Shown: in pieces, positions 1 to 8,265 of the stretch
How the letters are laid out: each line of letters begins with the position of its first letter
How positions within the stretch are numbered: position 1 is the stretch's first letter
NCBI RefSeq assembly: GCF_023238205.1
Contig: NZ_CP096659.1
Coordinates: 3,303,626-3,367,625, forward strand
Origin: Halorussus limi
Lineage (GTDB): Archaea > Halobacteriota > Halobacteria > Halobacteriales > Haladaptataceae
DNA length: 64,000 nt
Direction: 5' to 3'
Translations under genes and position numbers: made by a program
The notes under the pieces: model-generated
What the model was told of the DNA's origin: nothing
Database searches by the model: none
Seen by the model: only the letters and a program-made list of their open reading frames with translations

Positions 1-1
1 C

Positions 2-397
2 GCGCTGATGGACGCGCTGGCGATGCACCTCGTCCAGCGCCCCGAGGACTACGACGTGGTGGTCTGCCCGAACCTCGCCGGCGACGTGCTGTCGGACCTC
101 GCGGCGGGTCTCGTCGGCGGACTGGGTCTCCTGCCCAGCGCGAACGTCGGCGACGAGCGCGCGCTGTTCGAACCGGTTCACGGTACCGCGCCGGACATCG
201 CGGGCGAGGGCGTCGCCAACCCGAGCGCGGCGATGCTGTCGACCGCGATGCTGTTGGAGTACTTGGGCTACGACGACGCCGGCCAGCGCGTGCGCTCTGC
301 GGTCACTGAGACGCTCGCGTCGGGTCCCCGAACGCCGGACCTCGGCGGCGACGCGACGACGAGAGACTCGACTGACGCGGTGCTGTCGAGGCTCTGA
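2..397 (+). CDS. leuB: 3-isopropylmalate dehydrogenase, C-terminal part (partial)
   Basis: The reading frame is open from the window edge, so only the last 131 residues are seen. LeuB oxidises and decarboxylates 3-isopropylmalate in leucine biosynthesis. The segment [11 protein letters not shown], which holds the conserved acidic metal/substrate region, and the family signature [12 protein letters not shown] (about residue 57 of the visible part) are characteristic of the isocitrate/isopropylmalate dehydrogenase family. Isocitrate or tartrate dehydrogenase cannot be wholly excluded because the specificity-determining N-terminal half lies outside the window, but the short C-terminus and this motif set fit LeuB best. 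Confidence 0.9.
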   Translation, partial: ALMDALAMHLVQRPEDYDVVVCPNLAGDVLSDLAAGLVGGLGLLPSANVGDERALFEPVHGTAPDIAGEGVANPSAAMLSTAMLLEYLGYDDAGQRVRSAVTETLASGPRTPDLGGDATTRDSTDAVLSRL

Positions 398-456
398 GAA
401 CGTACCGTCGAGACGCTACTTCGGAGAACTCTGATTCAGGGTCCGTTCCCGAACGA

Positions 457-690
457 TTATCGAAGCGGGTCGCGGCCGCCGATGAGGTTGGTCGTGTCCA
501 CCTCGTCTGCGCGCGCTCCTCCTTTCTTGACCTCCGTCGCGGTCATGCACTCCAGACAGCCGAATACCTCGTTGTGGTTGTTCCCGAAGACGCGTGCGAA
601 GTCCCGGGTGACGAAAGAGCCACAGCTCTGGCAGCGGTTCTCGGCCATCGTGTCGTCGCCGTTGGTGAGTCTGTTGTCGGTCGTGGTCAT
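457..690 (-). CDS. Small zinc-finger protein (DUF7563-like)
   Basis: A protein of about 77 residues with two CxxC pairs (CQSC and CLEC) that should bind one zinc ion. I recognise it as a conserved haloarchaeal family of unknown function, close to what is annotated DUF7563. The start is uncertain: the ATG at 690 begins MTTTDNRL, an internal ATG at 648 begins MAENRCQSC directly before the zinc knuckle, and an upstream ATG at 723 also exists. I chose 690 because the residues between 690 and 648 look polar and protein-like, whereas the 723 extension looks untranslated. It is a single gene transcribed toward leuB. Confidence 0.7.
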   Translation of the reverse strand: MTTTDNRLTNGDDTMAENRCQSCGSFVTRDFARVFGNNHNEVFGCLECMTATEVKKGGARADEVDTTNLIGGRDPLR

Positions 691-743
691 GAGTGCGCGA
701 TAGATACACACAATCCTATCCACTTTGTTATCCAGTACCTACA

Positions 744-805
744 CCCCCGTAATCAACCATTAGCGGCCTCAGTAAGCGGTTGTTACGCGGGGTATTGGAA
801 CCCCG
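744..805 (+). other. Overlapping inverted repeats in an AT-rich intergenic stretch
   Basis: Two possible stems share bases. Bases 744-758 pair almost perfectly with 778-792 (one small bulge and one mismatch), and 788-793 (CGGGGT) pairs with 800-805 (ACCCCG) around a six-base loop. The two stems cannot form together because 788-792 is used by both. The stretch is clearly poorer in GC than its surroundings and sits between the zinc-finger gene and the small gene at 914, which has a strong ribosome binding site and so probably a leader. Function unknown. Confidence 0.35.
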
Positions 806-913
806 TTAATTCCGAAATCGTACCGCTAATTTAAGTCACCGGCGCGCCAAAGCCGCGCGGCCGGTCGTCGGTGCCCCGTCGCTTAAGAGGATTGACCGCT
901 TACTCGGGAGGTG

Positions 914-1069
914 ATGCCCAAGATAGAACTCGACGAGGAGACCATCGAGCGCTTGGACAGTCTCCGGGTGGAGGACGAGTCCTACGACGAAATCGTCGAG
1001 GAACTCATCAACATCTACGAGGCCGAGGAGCGCACGCTGTTCCACGGCGGCGACTACAGCGGCGACTAG
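914..1069 (+). CDS. Small ribbon-helix-helix/antitoxin-like protein (DUF7557-like)
   Basis: A 51-residue acidic protein beginning MPKIELDEETIERLDSL and ending in GGDYSGD. The opening strand followed by helices resembles VapB/DUF7557 antitoxin-like proteins of haloarchaea. GGAGGTG directly precedes the ATG, an unusually strong Shine-Dalgarno sequence for this window, arguing for a leadered mRNA and supporting the start. No toxin gene (PIN or RelE type) is adjacent, so an antitoxin role is not shown. Its stop codon overlaps that of the convergent asd gene by three bases. Confidence 0.75.
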   Translation: MPKIELDEETIERLDSLRVEDESYDEIVEELINIYEAEERTLFHGGDYSGD

Positions 1070-1746
1070 CGCTCGACCAGTCTCGTCTCGCCGGCCCGAA
1101 CCGTCTGGCCGCGCTCCACCGCCACGTCCGCGAGGGCCACCTCGGGCGGTAGCAGTACGTCCGCCCGACTCCCGAACGAGATGTGGCCGAGTCGCTCGCC
1201 CCGTTCGAGTTCGTCGCCGGGTTCGACGTAGGGGTGGATGCGCCGCGCGAACGCCCCGGCGACCAGCGTCACCTCGTGGTCGGCGAACCGGACGTGGAGT
1301 TTCTCGTTGTTGTCCGACTCCTTCGAGAAGGCGGGCCGGTGAGTGCCGGGTTCGTGTTCGACCGCCCGGACCCGACCGCCGAGGGGTGCCCGGTTGACGT
1401 GAACGTCGGTGACGTTCATGAACACGCCGACCCGGACGCGGGTCTCGGTTTCGTTCCCGTCGTCCGTCTCGTGGCGCTCCTCTCGAACCACCGATACCCG
1501 ACCGTCCGCGGGCGCGAGGACGCCCGACTCCGGCGGCGTCCGGTCTGGGTCCCGGTGGAACAGCAGCGCGCCGGCGCTCAGAAGCGGCGCCGCGAGGCCC
1601 CACCGTCTGGTCCACTCCTTCGACCGCGCGAGTACGGCCGCGGGAACTGCCAGCGCGAGCGCCAGCAGGGCGTAGCGCCACGCGCCGGGCGCGAATCGGT
1701 TCCCGGAGTCCGGCCCCTGCCGACCGTCGGGTCGCTCTCCGGCCAT
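1066..1746 (-). CDS. asd: Archaetidylserine/phosphatidylserine decarboxylase proenzyme
   Basis: A 226-residue pyruvoyl-dependent decarboxylase that makes the ethanolamine phospholipid from its serine form at the membrane. Two N-terminal hydrophobic stretches (about residues 25-40 and 51-64) anchor it. The self-cleavage site is the Gly-Ser of ISFGSRADV (Ser193), which would become the pyruvoyl group of the small subunit. The conserved His region NVTDVHVNRAP is present. The length matches the short archaeal/Bacillus-type family. It starts at an ATG overlapping the stop of the DUF5799 gene upstream (ATGA), so the two are translationally coupled. Substrate choice (archaetidyl versus phosphatidyl) is inferred from the archaeal origin. 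Confidence 0.9.
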   Translation of the reverse strand: MAGERPDGRQGPDSGNRFAPGAWRYALLALALAVPAAVLARSKEWTRRWGLAAPLLSAGALLFHRDPDRTPPESGVLAPADGRVSVVREERHETDDGNETETRVRVGVFMNVTDVHVNRAPLGGRVRAVEHEPGTHRPAFSKESDNNEKLHVRFADHEVTLVAGAFARRIHPYVEPGDELERGERLGHISFGSRADVLLPPEVALADVAVERGQTVRAGETRLVER

Positions 1747-2204
1747 CACTCGCTGGCGGCCTGGCGCACTCTCGACCACTTCCCCTGCGATTCGAGGCGC
1801 TGCTGAAGTTCGCCCGCGTACTCCTGTGCGAGTCGGTTGGCCGCTTCGAGGCGGTCCCGGTCCACGCCGCTGCCGCCGCCACCGAGGCCGAGGGCGTCCT
1901 TCACGGAGTCGAAGACGCCGCCACCGCCGCTCTGCTTGCCGCCGCCCCCGCCGCCGCCCGCGACGGAGTTCATCTGGTTGCGGATGTTCTCGAGTTCGGG
2001 CATCACCTGCTCGACCTTCGAGGTGTCGGCGACGATGCGGGCCTGCTCGGCGTCGCCGGGGTTCTCGATTTCGAACTCGACTGCGGTCATGATGAGGCCC
2101 CACTCCTGCCGGGAGAACTGCGAGTCCGCGACTTCCTGTGCGAACTCCTGGTCGACCGACATCCGGTCGCCGACGATGAGGTCCTGCCACGCGCGTTCGG
2201 TCAT
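1746..2204 (-). CDS. DUF5799 family haloarchaeal protein
   Basis: A 152-residue soluble protein. The N-terminus (MTERAWQDLIVGDRMSVDQ) and the segment QEWGLIMTAVEFEIENP are the hallmarks of a conserved haloarchaeal family known as DUF5799. A glycine-rich linker near residues 83-112 separates the N-terminal part from a helical C-terminal part. It lies upstream of, and overlaps, the decarboxylase gene asd, so a link with membrane lipid or membrane-associated processes is possible but only by context. Function unknown. Confidence 0.85.
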   Translation of the reverse strand: MTERAWQDLIVGDRMSVDQEFAQEVADSQFSRQEWGLIMTAVEFEIENPGDAEQARIVADTSKVEQVMPELENIRNQMNSVAGGGGGGGKQSGGGGVFDSVKDALGLGGGGSGVDRDRLEAANRLAQEYAGELQQRLESQGKWSRVRQAASE

Positions 2205-2331
2205 GTCCGAACGGTTGGGTTCCGGGGAGTATGAGGGTTTTCCTACTCGACTCGGCTCTCCGTCGCGGCCGAAACGCCGCTCGTCACCCGGACGCAGAAA
2301 AAGAAACTCCGAATTCGCTCGGCTTCCGGCC

Positions 2332-2727
2332 TCAGAACGCGCCGCTCTCGACGGTCACGTCGGCTTCAAGGTCGGTCTTCAGCGCGTCGTGGACCTTGCA
2401 GAGTTCGTCGGCGCGCTCGACGACCTGTTCGGCCTGTCCGTCGTCCATCTCGGCCTCGGTCTTGACCGTGAACTCGACGGCCGAGAGCTTGTCGTCGTCG
2501 TTGAGGTCGCCGGACACGTCGATTTCGATGCGGCCGAGGTCGCCCACGTCGCGCTGTTCGCCGCCGACGCGGAGCGCGGGGACGTAACACGAACCGTAGG
2601 CCGCCAGCAGGGATTCGAGCGTGTCGGGCGCTTCCTCGCCCGTGGCGTCGATGGTGACCTCGAAATCTCGAATCTGGTTCTCGGCCGTGTACCCCTCTTC
2701 GGAGACAGTTGTGACTTCCTTCGTCAT
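2332..2727 (-). CDS. OsmC family protein
   Basis: A 131-residue OsmC/Ohr-fold protein. The family removes organic hydroperoxides through two conserved cysteines; here they are in AAYGSCYVPALRV and DELCKVHDAL, in the expected positions for the OsmC branch. The length is typical. It is monocistronic between DUF5799 and the UPF0173 hydrolase, all on the same strand but separated by 100 or more bases. A peroxidase role is inferred from the family, and the substrate cannot be told. Confidence 0.88.
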   Translation of the reverse strand: MTKEVTTVSEEGYTAENQIRDFEVTIDATGEEAPDTLESLLAAYGSCYVPALRVGGEQRDVGDLGRIEIDVSGDLNDDDKLSAVEFTVKTEAEMDDGQAEQVVERADELCKVHDALKTDLEADVTVESGAF

Positions 2728-2826
2728 GCGCCCGGACGTTCGCCCGCCAGACCCCTAAGGTTTGCTCATCCCCGGGCGAGCGAACGAGAGAAGCAGTCGG
2801 GCCGCCAGCGGACCGTCAGCGGGCCG

Positions 2827-3552
2827 TTACTCGCTCAGGTCGAACGTCTCGTCGCCGTCCAGAATCTTCACCTCGGCGTCGCTCCCCGTACCCTTGACCT
2901 CCTTGCGGAAGTCCTCGGGGTCCTGCTCGATGGGCGCGAAGGTGTCGTAGTGCATCGGGAAGGCGTAGTCGGCGTCGACCCAATCGACCGCGATGGCGGC
3001 CTGCATCGGTCCCATCGTGAAGTGGTCGCCGATGGGCACCGCGGCGGCGTCGGGTTCGAGGAACGGACCGATGACGTCGCGCATCTCGGTCTGGAGCGAG
3101 GTGTCCCCGGCGTGGTAGAACGACTGACTCTCCTGGTCGCTGATTTGGGTCGGCTTGGTGTCGCTGATGACGAAACCGCCGGGCATCCCGCCGGACGTGC
3201 CGTAGGAGGTGTCCATCCCGTTGGTGTGGTCGGCCCGGACCATCGTGACGAAGGCGTCGTCGCACTCGACGGTCCCGCCGAGGTTCATTCCCATCCCGCC
3301 GACGGCCTCGTAGTCGCCGAACTCGTCGCGACAGTACTCGACGATTTCGGGCGTGGCGACCAGTTCCGTCCCCTCGTAGCGGTCCACGTCGCCGATGTGG
3401 TCGGCGTGACCGTGCGTGAGCAGCAGGTAGTCCGGGTCGAGTTCCTCGGGGTCGGTGTCCGTCTTCGGGTTGTCGAAGAAGGGGTCGATGAGGAGTTCGG
3501 TCTCGTCGACCTCTACGTGCCACGTCGAGTGGCCGTACCAAGTGAGTTTCAT
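2827..3552 (-). CDS. Metal-dependent hydrolase, UPF0173 (metallo-beta-lactamase fold)
   Basis: 241 residues. The zinc-binding motif [10 protein letters not shown] (about residue 46) with the downstream metal histidines in [14 protein letters not shown] and MHYDTF define a metallo-beta-lactamase-fold hydrolase of the UPF0173 group. The start [11 protein letters not shown] is the family's usual one. The physiological substrate of UPF0173 is not established. It stands alone on the minus strand. Confidence 0.9.
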   Translation of the reverse strand: MKLTWYGHSTWHVEVDETELLIDPFFDNPKTDTDPEELDPDYLLLTHGHADHIGDVDRYEGTELVATPEIVEYCRDEFGDYEAVGGMGMNLGGTVECDDAFVTMVRADHTNGMDTSYGTSGGMPGGFVISDTKPTQISDQESQSFYHAGDTSLQTEMRDVIGPFLEPDAAAVPIGDHFTMGPMQAAIAVDWVDADYAFPMHYDTFAPIEQDPEDFRKEVKGTGSDAEVKILDGDETFDLSE

Positions 3553-3624
3553 AGGCGCGCAAATCTACACGCGGTTCGCACTTAAAGGATGTTGGCGCGG
3601 AGAGACGGAGGCGTCGCTTCGGCC

Positions 3625-3888
3625 CTAACTACCGCCGCGGTTCGATTCGAGGAGTTCCCACCCGGTCGCGCTCCGGACCGCCCAGTCCAGCGCGAGTCCG
3701 ACCGCGACGACGGCCAGCGAGAACCCGACGAACAGGCCGACCAACTGGACGCTCTCGCCCGCGGTCGGAGTCAACACCAGACTGAGGGCGAACAGCATCG
3801 AGGCCATGAACAGAATCGGGAGTGCGAACCACTTCAGCACCCAGTGGTCGTCGAGATACCGACTAGCCGTGCGGACGAGGTCGGACAT
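3625..3888 (-). CDS. Small two-helix membrane protein
   Basis: An 87-residue protein with two predicted membrane helices (around FALPILFMASMLFALSLVL and LVGLFVGFSLAVVAVGLAL). I chose the ATG at 3888 (MSDLVRTASRY) over an in-frame start at 3918 because the extra residues look untranslated. It resembles unnamed haloarchaeal membrane proteins; no functional motif is visible. Confidence 0.65.
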   Translation of the reverse strand: MSDLVRTASRYLDDHWVLKWFALPILFMASMLFALSLVLTPTAGESVQLVGLFVGFSLAVVAVGLALDWAVRSATGWELLESNRGGS

Positions 3889-3978
3889 CGAATCACCTAC
3901 GGTGGGACACTCCACCACAGGTCATAAAACTAACTATTCTGTGAAACGTCCGCCCGGACGAGCGCGGAGTCTTCGGAG

Positions 3979-4959
3979 TCAGTCGGACTCGCAGGCCCGC
4001 GGCCCGTCGGCGACGTGCGACCGGTCGGGCGCGGCGTCTTCGCTCCATTCCGCCGGGAGGTACGCGCCAACGTCCACCGACTCGCTGCCGAGGACCGCGA
4101 ACCCGGCGAAGATGGTCAGGAACCCGGCGACGGCCAGCGGCGAGACGGCCTCGCCCAACAGCGCCCACCCGCCGAGGGTGGCGACGACCGGGACGACGTA
4201 GAACACCAGATTCGCGCGAATCGCGCCGGTCGAGTCGAGGAGACCGAAGTAGGCGATGTACGCGACCGCCCCGGCGAAGACGCCGACGTAGCCGAGCGAC
4301 GCCAGCGCGACCGGCGACCACGTGATGGCCGCGGCCGACTCCCCGGCCCACGCGCTCAGGAGGTGACAGAGGAGCGCGCCGAACGGGAGTCCCCACGCGG
4401 TGCGCGCCGTACTCGGGAGGGTCCCGTCGGCCCACCGGATGAGCACGCTTCCGAGCGCACCGCTGACAGCGCCCGCGAACAGAATCGCTTTGCCGAACGC
4501 GCTCCCGCCGAGCAGGTTCGCGGGGTCGGGACTCACGACGAGACCGACGCCGAGGAGTCCGAGAGCCATCCCGGCGGCCCCGCGGGCCGAGAGTCGCTCG
4601 TCCGAGAGGAGCGCGGCCGCGAACACGGGCGTCAGGATGGGGTTGAGGCTGAAGACGATGGACCCCACGGCGCTGGTGGCGTACTGCTGGCCGACGAACA
4701 GCAGGGCGTTGGTGAGTCCGATGGCGAGGACGCCGGTCGCCAGAATCCCGACCGCGTCGCCCCGCGTTCGCGGGAGCAGGTCCTCGCGGGAGTTCGTCAG
4801 GACCGCGTACCCCGCCAGCGCCACGGCCGCGACGTCGAACCGGAGCGCGACGAACAACAGCGGCGGGAAGTAGTCGAGACCCGCCTTCGCGGCCACGAAC
4901 GTCCCGCCGAAGAGGACGCCCGCGACCGCGAAGAGGGCCAGCGTGCGACGCCGGACCAC
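3979..4959 (-). CDS. EamA/DMT family transporter
   Basis: A 326-residue membrane protein with about ten hydrophobic helices arranged as two EamA repeats. Typical DMT features are the early segment GVLFGGTFVAAKAGL and the half-ending stretch VGSIVFSLNPILTPVFAA, which recurs in the second half as NLVFYVVPVVATLGGWALLGE. The family exports metabolites or amino acids, and the substrate is not evident. A GTG start at 4959 (MVRRRTLALF) precedes the first helix immediately. Single gene, with its promoter region shared back-to-back with the regulator at 5183. Confidence 0.9.
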   Translation of the reverse strand: MVRRRTLALFAVAGVLFGGTFVAAKAGLDYFPPLLFVALRFDVAAVALAGYAVLTNSREDLLPRTRGDAVGILATGVLAIGLTNALLFVGQQYATSAVGSIVFSLNPILTPVFAAALLSDERLSARGAAGMALGLLGVGLVVSPDPANLLGGSAFGKAILFAGAVSGALGSVLIRWADGTLPSTARTAWGLPFGALLCHLLSAWAGESAAAITWSPVALASLGYVGVFAGAVAYIAYFGLLDSTGAIRANLVFYVVPVVATLGGWALLGEAVSPLAVAGFLTIFAGFAVLGSESVDVGAYLPAEWSEDAAPDRSHVADGPRACESD

Positions 4960-5182
4960 GTTACGCTCCCGTCCCGCCGCTCCGAATCGAGCGGGCCGAT
5001 ACGCCGGAGAGTTTCGAAAGAGAATTCGGAATCATCTTACTCTCCGTAAGAGCGGCACCCTCTTAGGCCCGTTCAGAAAACGTTTCGCGGGGAGAAACGC
5101 GGGCGTCGCGCGGTAGCCGGTCGCGGGGTGAAATCCTTTCACGGTGCGAAAACAGTTTACCGCGACGGGTCCGAGGGCCAGT

Positions 5183-5977
5183 ATGGAATCCGCGCTGGAG
5201 GAAATCGAGTTCCTCGCGCTCTCGCCGAATCGGGTCGAAGTGCTGGAACTCCTCGCGGCCGACCGGCGCACCCGGGGCGACCTCGCGGCGGCCACCGGCG
5301 CCTCGCAGGCGACGCTCGGCCGGATTCTGAGCGACTTCGAGGACCGCTCGTGGGTCAGACGCGAGGGCGGCGAGTACGCCGCGACCGCAACGGGCCGACT
5401 GGTCGCCGAGGGATTCACCGACCTACTGGCCGTCCTCCAAACGGAGAGCGAACTCCGGGAAATCGTGGAGTACCTGCCGACCGACGCGATGGAGTTCGAC
5501 CTCGGTCGCCTCGCCGACGCCACCGTCACCCGCCCGAGTCAGACCCGACCGAACGCGCCGGTCCAGCGCGTCCTCGACCTGCTTCACGAGACCGAGGAGT
5601 GTCGAGTGTTCTCCCACGCGTTCAACGAGCAGAGCCTCGACGCGATTCGGGAGCGGACGACCGACGGCGACCGGACCTTCGAGGGGGTCTTCTCGCGGAG
5701 CGCCATCGACGCGCTCGCGGAGGACTCGGGGCTGCGGCGGCGACTGGCCTCGCTGCTCGACGCCGAGGGCGTAGCTGTTCGAATCCACGAGGACGGAATT
5801 CCCGCCGCGGTGACGATAGCCGACGACCGGGTCCACATGCTGTTGCGCGACGAGAGCGGCGTGCTCCGGGCGTCGATAGACACCGACGACCCGGCCGTTC
5901 GCTCGTGGGCGAGCGACGCGTTCGACCGCTACTGGCGGGCGGCGTCCCCCCTCGACGCCGACGAGTTCGCGCCGTGA
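5183..5977 (+). CDS. Winged-helix transcriptional regulator with FilR1-like sensor domain
   Basis: A 264-residue protein. Residues 1-75 form a winged helix (LALSPNRVEVLELLAADRR, GASQATLGRILSDFEDR), and the rest matches the methanogenesis-regulator FilR1-type domain of many haloarchaeal regulators (CRVFSHAFNEQ, FEGVFSRSAIDAL, VHMLLRDESG, WASDAFDRYW). The ATG at 5183 is preferred over 5144: a TTTACC box at about 5156-5161 lies 25-26 bases upstream, as for a leaderless mRNA. It sits 55 bases before the GMC dehydrogenase operon and may regulate it, or itself, but this is inference. Confidence 0.85.
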   Translation: MESALEEIEFLALSPNRVEVLELLAADRRTRGDLAAATGASQATLGRILSDFEDRSWVRREGGEYAATATGRLVAEGFTDLLAVLQTESELREIVEYLPTDAMEFDLGRLADATVTRPSQTRPNAPVQRVLDLLHETEECRVFSHAFNEQSLDAIRERTTDGDRTFEGVFSRSAIDALAEDSGLRRRLASLLDAEGVAVRIHEDGIPAAVTIADDRVHMLLRDESGVLRASIDTDDPAVRSWASDAFDRYWRAASPLDADEFAP

Positions 5978-6008
5978 GCGCCCGCACCGACATGGCAACC
6001 CCTAAGTT

Positions 6009-6022
6009 TTAGGCCGGCCTAA
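6009..6022. promoter_or_regulatory. Perfect 14-bp palindrome overlapping the GMC operon promoter
   Basis: TTAGGCCGGCCTAA is its own reverse complement. It lies 11-24 bases before the ATG at 6033 and abuts the TATA-like AAGTTTTA (about 6004-6011), where a bound repressor would block transcription. Half sites TTAGG/CCTAA resemble those of DtxR/SirR-type metal-dependent repressors found in haloarchaea. The operator role is inferred. Confidence 0.5.
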
Positions 6023-6032
6023 CTCTCCCCGA

Positions 6033-6587
6033 ATGGAACTGACCCGTCGGGACGCGCTGGTCGCACTCGCTGGCGGCGGTGCGGCGGTCGGCACGGGCGC
6101 GGTCCTCTCGGGGGAGTTCGCGGACGCGACGCCCTTCGCCGACGACCCCGCGCCGGAGGACCGACTGGACACCCTGCTCGCGGTCGCCGAGGTCGTCTAC
6201 CCCTCCGAGGTCTCGGGCGTCGAGGAGTTCGTCCGGACCTACGCGCTCGGCCGGGTTTCCGACCGGCCCGACTACCGCGAGGGGATGGTCGACGCGCTCG
6301 CGACCCTCGACGAGTACGCCCGGTCGTGGTTCGACGACGACTTCCGACGACTCGACGCCGGGGCGCGCGAGAAACTACTGGACCAGATGGGCGTCGACAC
6401 CGCGAGTCCGTCCCCCGAGGGCGCGGACCCGGACCGCGTGCGCTACTACCTCGTCAACGAACTGCTCTACGCGCTCTACACCTCGCCGACCGGCGGGAAA
6501 CTGGTCGGCATCGAGAACCCGCAGGGCCACCCCGGCGGCACCGGAAGCTACCGGCGGGGGCCCAACGGAGGCGGAGGGACGGAATGA
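6033..6587 (+). CDS. Gluconate 2-dehydrogenase subunit 3 family protein (Tat-exported)
   Basis: A 184-residue small subunit of a GMC-type membrane/periplasmic dehydrogenase. The N-terminus MELTRRDALVALAGGGAAVG is a twin-arginine signal (RRDALVAL), so the folded complex probably leaves the cell with this subunit. The middle (LLAVAEVVYPSEVSGVEEFV) and the end (GKLVGIENPQGHPGGTGSY) match Gluconate_2-dh3 proteins. The stop overlaps the start of the large subunit (ATGA), a strong sign of one complex. The substrate is unknown. Confidence 0.9.
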   Translation: MELTRRDALVALAGGGAAVGTGAVLSGEFADATPFADDPAPEDRLDTLLAVAEVVYPSEVSGVEEFVRTYALGRVSDRPDYREGMVDALATLDEYARSWFDDDFRRLDAGAREKLLDQMGVDTASPSPEGADPDRVRYYLVNELLYALYTSPTGGKLVGIENPQGHPGGTGSYRRGPNGGGGTE

Positions 6588-8227
6588 CCGACGGCACGCC
6601 GGCCGACCGCGACCGAACGCCGTCCGAGCGCGCGGACGTGTGCGTGGTCGGGGCCGGTCCCGCCGGCGCGCTCGCGGCCCACCGCCTCGCCGAACGCGGC
6701 CGCGACGTGGTGATTCTGGAGGCCGGGGAGCGCTTCGACTTCGCGGACCGCGAGCGCCGCATGGAGCGGTCGATTCGCCCGGCCCACGGCCCGCTGTCGG
6801 TCTGGGAGATGGGCGGCGCGCGCGACCGCTTTTCCTCCGACGGCGAGCGGTTCTACCCCCTGAACGCCGCTCGCGTCAAGGGCGTCGGCGGCACCACGCT
6901 CCACTGGCAGGGGATGGTGATGCGCCTCCACGAGTCGGACTTCGAGGCGTGGCCCGTCGACTACGCGGACCTCCGGCCCTACTACGCCGCGGCCGAGAAA
7001 GCGCTCGGCGTCGCGGGCGCGGACGACAACCCCTACGCTCCGCCGCGCGAGGAACCGTTTCCGCTGCCGGCCTTCCCGCCCTCCCACAGCGACTCCATCT
7101 TCGCCGAGGCGTGCGAGCGCCTCGGCGTGACGATGCACTCGGTCCCCAACGCGCGCAACTCGGAGAGTTACGACGGCCGGAGTTCGTGCGTCGGCTACGG
7201 CACCTGCAAGCCGGTCTGCCCCTCGGGCGCGAAGTACTCGGCCGACCACCACGTCGAGAAGGCCGAATCGGAGGGCGCGCGAGTCGTCACCCGCGCGCCG
7301 GTCCAGCGCCTCGAACACGACGGCGCGGGAGAACGCGTGACGGCGGCGGTTTACGCCACGCCCGACGGCCGGACCCACCGACAGGAGGCCCGCGAGTTCG
7401 TCCTCGCGGCGGGCGGGGTCGAGATTCCGCGCCTCCTGTTGCTCTCGAAGTCCGAGCAGTTCCCCGACGGTCTGGCGAACTCCTCGGGCGCGGTCGGTCG
7501 GTACTTCATGGACCACCTGTTCGCCGGGACGGGCGGCACGCTGGACCGCGAGACCCGCCAGAACCACGTCGGGTTCCTCACCAGCGAGTGCCACCAGTTC
7601 TACGACGACCCGACGAGGGGGACCGAGGGGAGCGCGGGCGGGATTCCGGCGTGGTCGAAAGAAAGCGGGGAACCGAGGCCCGACAGCATCAAACTGGAGT
7701 TCCTGAACTACGCCGGCCCCTCGCCGGTCGAGATGGCGCTCACCGGCGACGAGTTCGGAGACGACCTGCTCGACACCCTTCGCGAGGGCTACGGGAACGC
7801 CATCGCGATGGGCGGACTGGTCGGCCAGCGACCCCGGAAGGAGAACCGCATCGAACTCGACCCCTCGACCACCGACGACCACGGGAACCCGGTGCCGAAG
7901 ATTCACTGGCGCTTAGACGCCCGGACGAAGTCCTCGCTCCGGCGCGCGAACGAGATTCAGCGCGCGATTCTGGACGAACTGGGCGTCAATATCTCGTGGA
8001 CGGTCGGCCCGGAGAACACGGGGCCCGCGTTCCACCACATGGGCACGACCCGCATGGGGACCGACCCGGCCGAGAGCGTGGTGAACCCGCGGCTTCGGAC
8101 CCACGACTTGGAGAACCTCTCGATAGCGTCGAGTAGCGTCTTCAGGACCAGCGGGGCGCTGAACCCGACGCTGACCATCGCGGCGCTCTCGCTGAAGGCG
8201 GCCGACCACGTGGACGAACGATTGTAA
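6584..8227 (+). CDS. GMC family oxidoreductase, FAD-dependent large subunit
   Basis: A 547-residue flavoprotein. The FAD dinucleotide motif CVVGAGPAGALAAHRLAERG is at residues 20-39, a GMC signature GGTTLHWQGMVMR follows, a cysteine-rich segment (SSCVGYGTCKPVCPSGAKY) may bind a cofactor or shape the electron path, and the C-terminal substrate/FAD region reads FHHMGTTRMGTD ... SGALNPTLTIAALSLKAADHV. It has no signal peptide of its own, so it probably hitch-hikes with the Tat-signal small subunit encoded just upstream. It most resembles the gluconate/2-keto-gluconate or choline-type dehydrogenases that pass electrons to the membrane; no cytochrome subunit gene is adjacent. The exact sugar or alcohol substrate is unknown. 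Confidence 0.9.
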   Translation: MTDGTPADRDRTPSERADVCVVGAGPAGALAAHRLAERGRDVVILEAGERFDFADRERRMERSIRPAHGPLSVWEMGGARDRFSSDGERFYPLNAARVKGVGGTTLHWQGMVMRLHESDFEAWPVDYADLRPYYAAAEKALGVAGADDNPYAPPREEPFPLPAFPPSHSDSIFAEACERLGVTMHSVPNARNSESYDGRSSCVGYGTCKPVCPSGAKYSADHHVEKAESEGARVVTRAPVQRLEHDGAGERVTAAVYATPDGRTHRQEAREFVLAAGGVEIPRLLLLSKSEQFPDGLANSSGAVGRYFMDHLFAGTGGTLDRETRQNHVGFLTSECHQFYDDPTRGTEGSAGGIPAWSKESGEPRPDSIKLEFLNYAGPSPVEMALTGDEFGDDLLDTLREGYGNAIAMGGLVGQRPRKENRIELDPSTTDDHGNPVPKIHWRLDARTKSSLRRANEIQRAILDELGVNISWTVGPENTGPAFHHMGTTRMGTDPAESVVNPRLRTHDLENLSIASSSVFRTSGALNPTLTIAALSLKAADHVDERL

Positions 8228-8265
8228 ACTCGGTCCCGGTGTCGCAGACCCTCGAAGTCGCCGCC

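Noticed and set aside
914-1069. Toxin-antitoxin system
   Set aside because: The small protein is antitoxin-like but no toxin gene lies on either side; the neighbour is a lipid decarboxylase.
1837-3585. Plus-strand open frame of 582 codons
   Set aside because: It is the mirror of asd, DUF5799, OsmC and UPF0173 genes on the other strand; the translation has no domain and arises from high GC at third codon positions.
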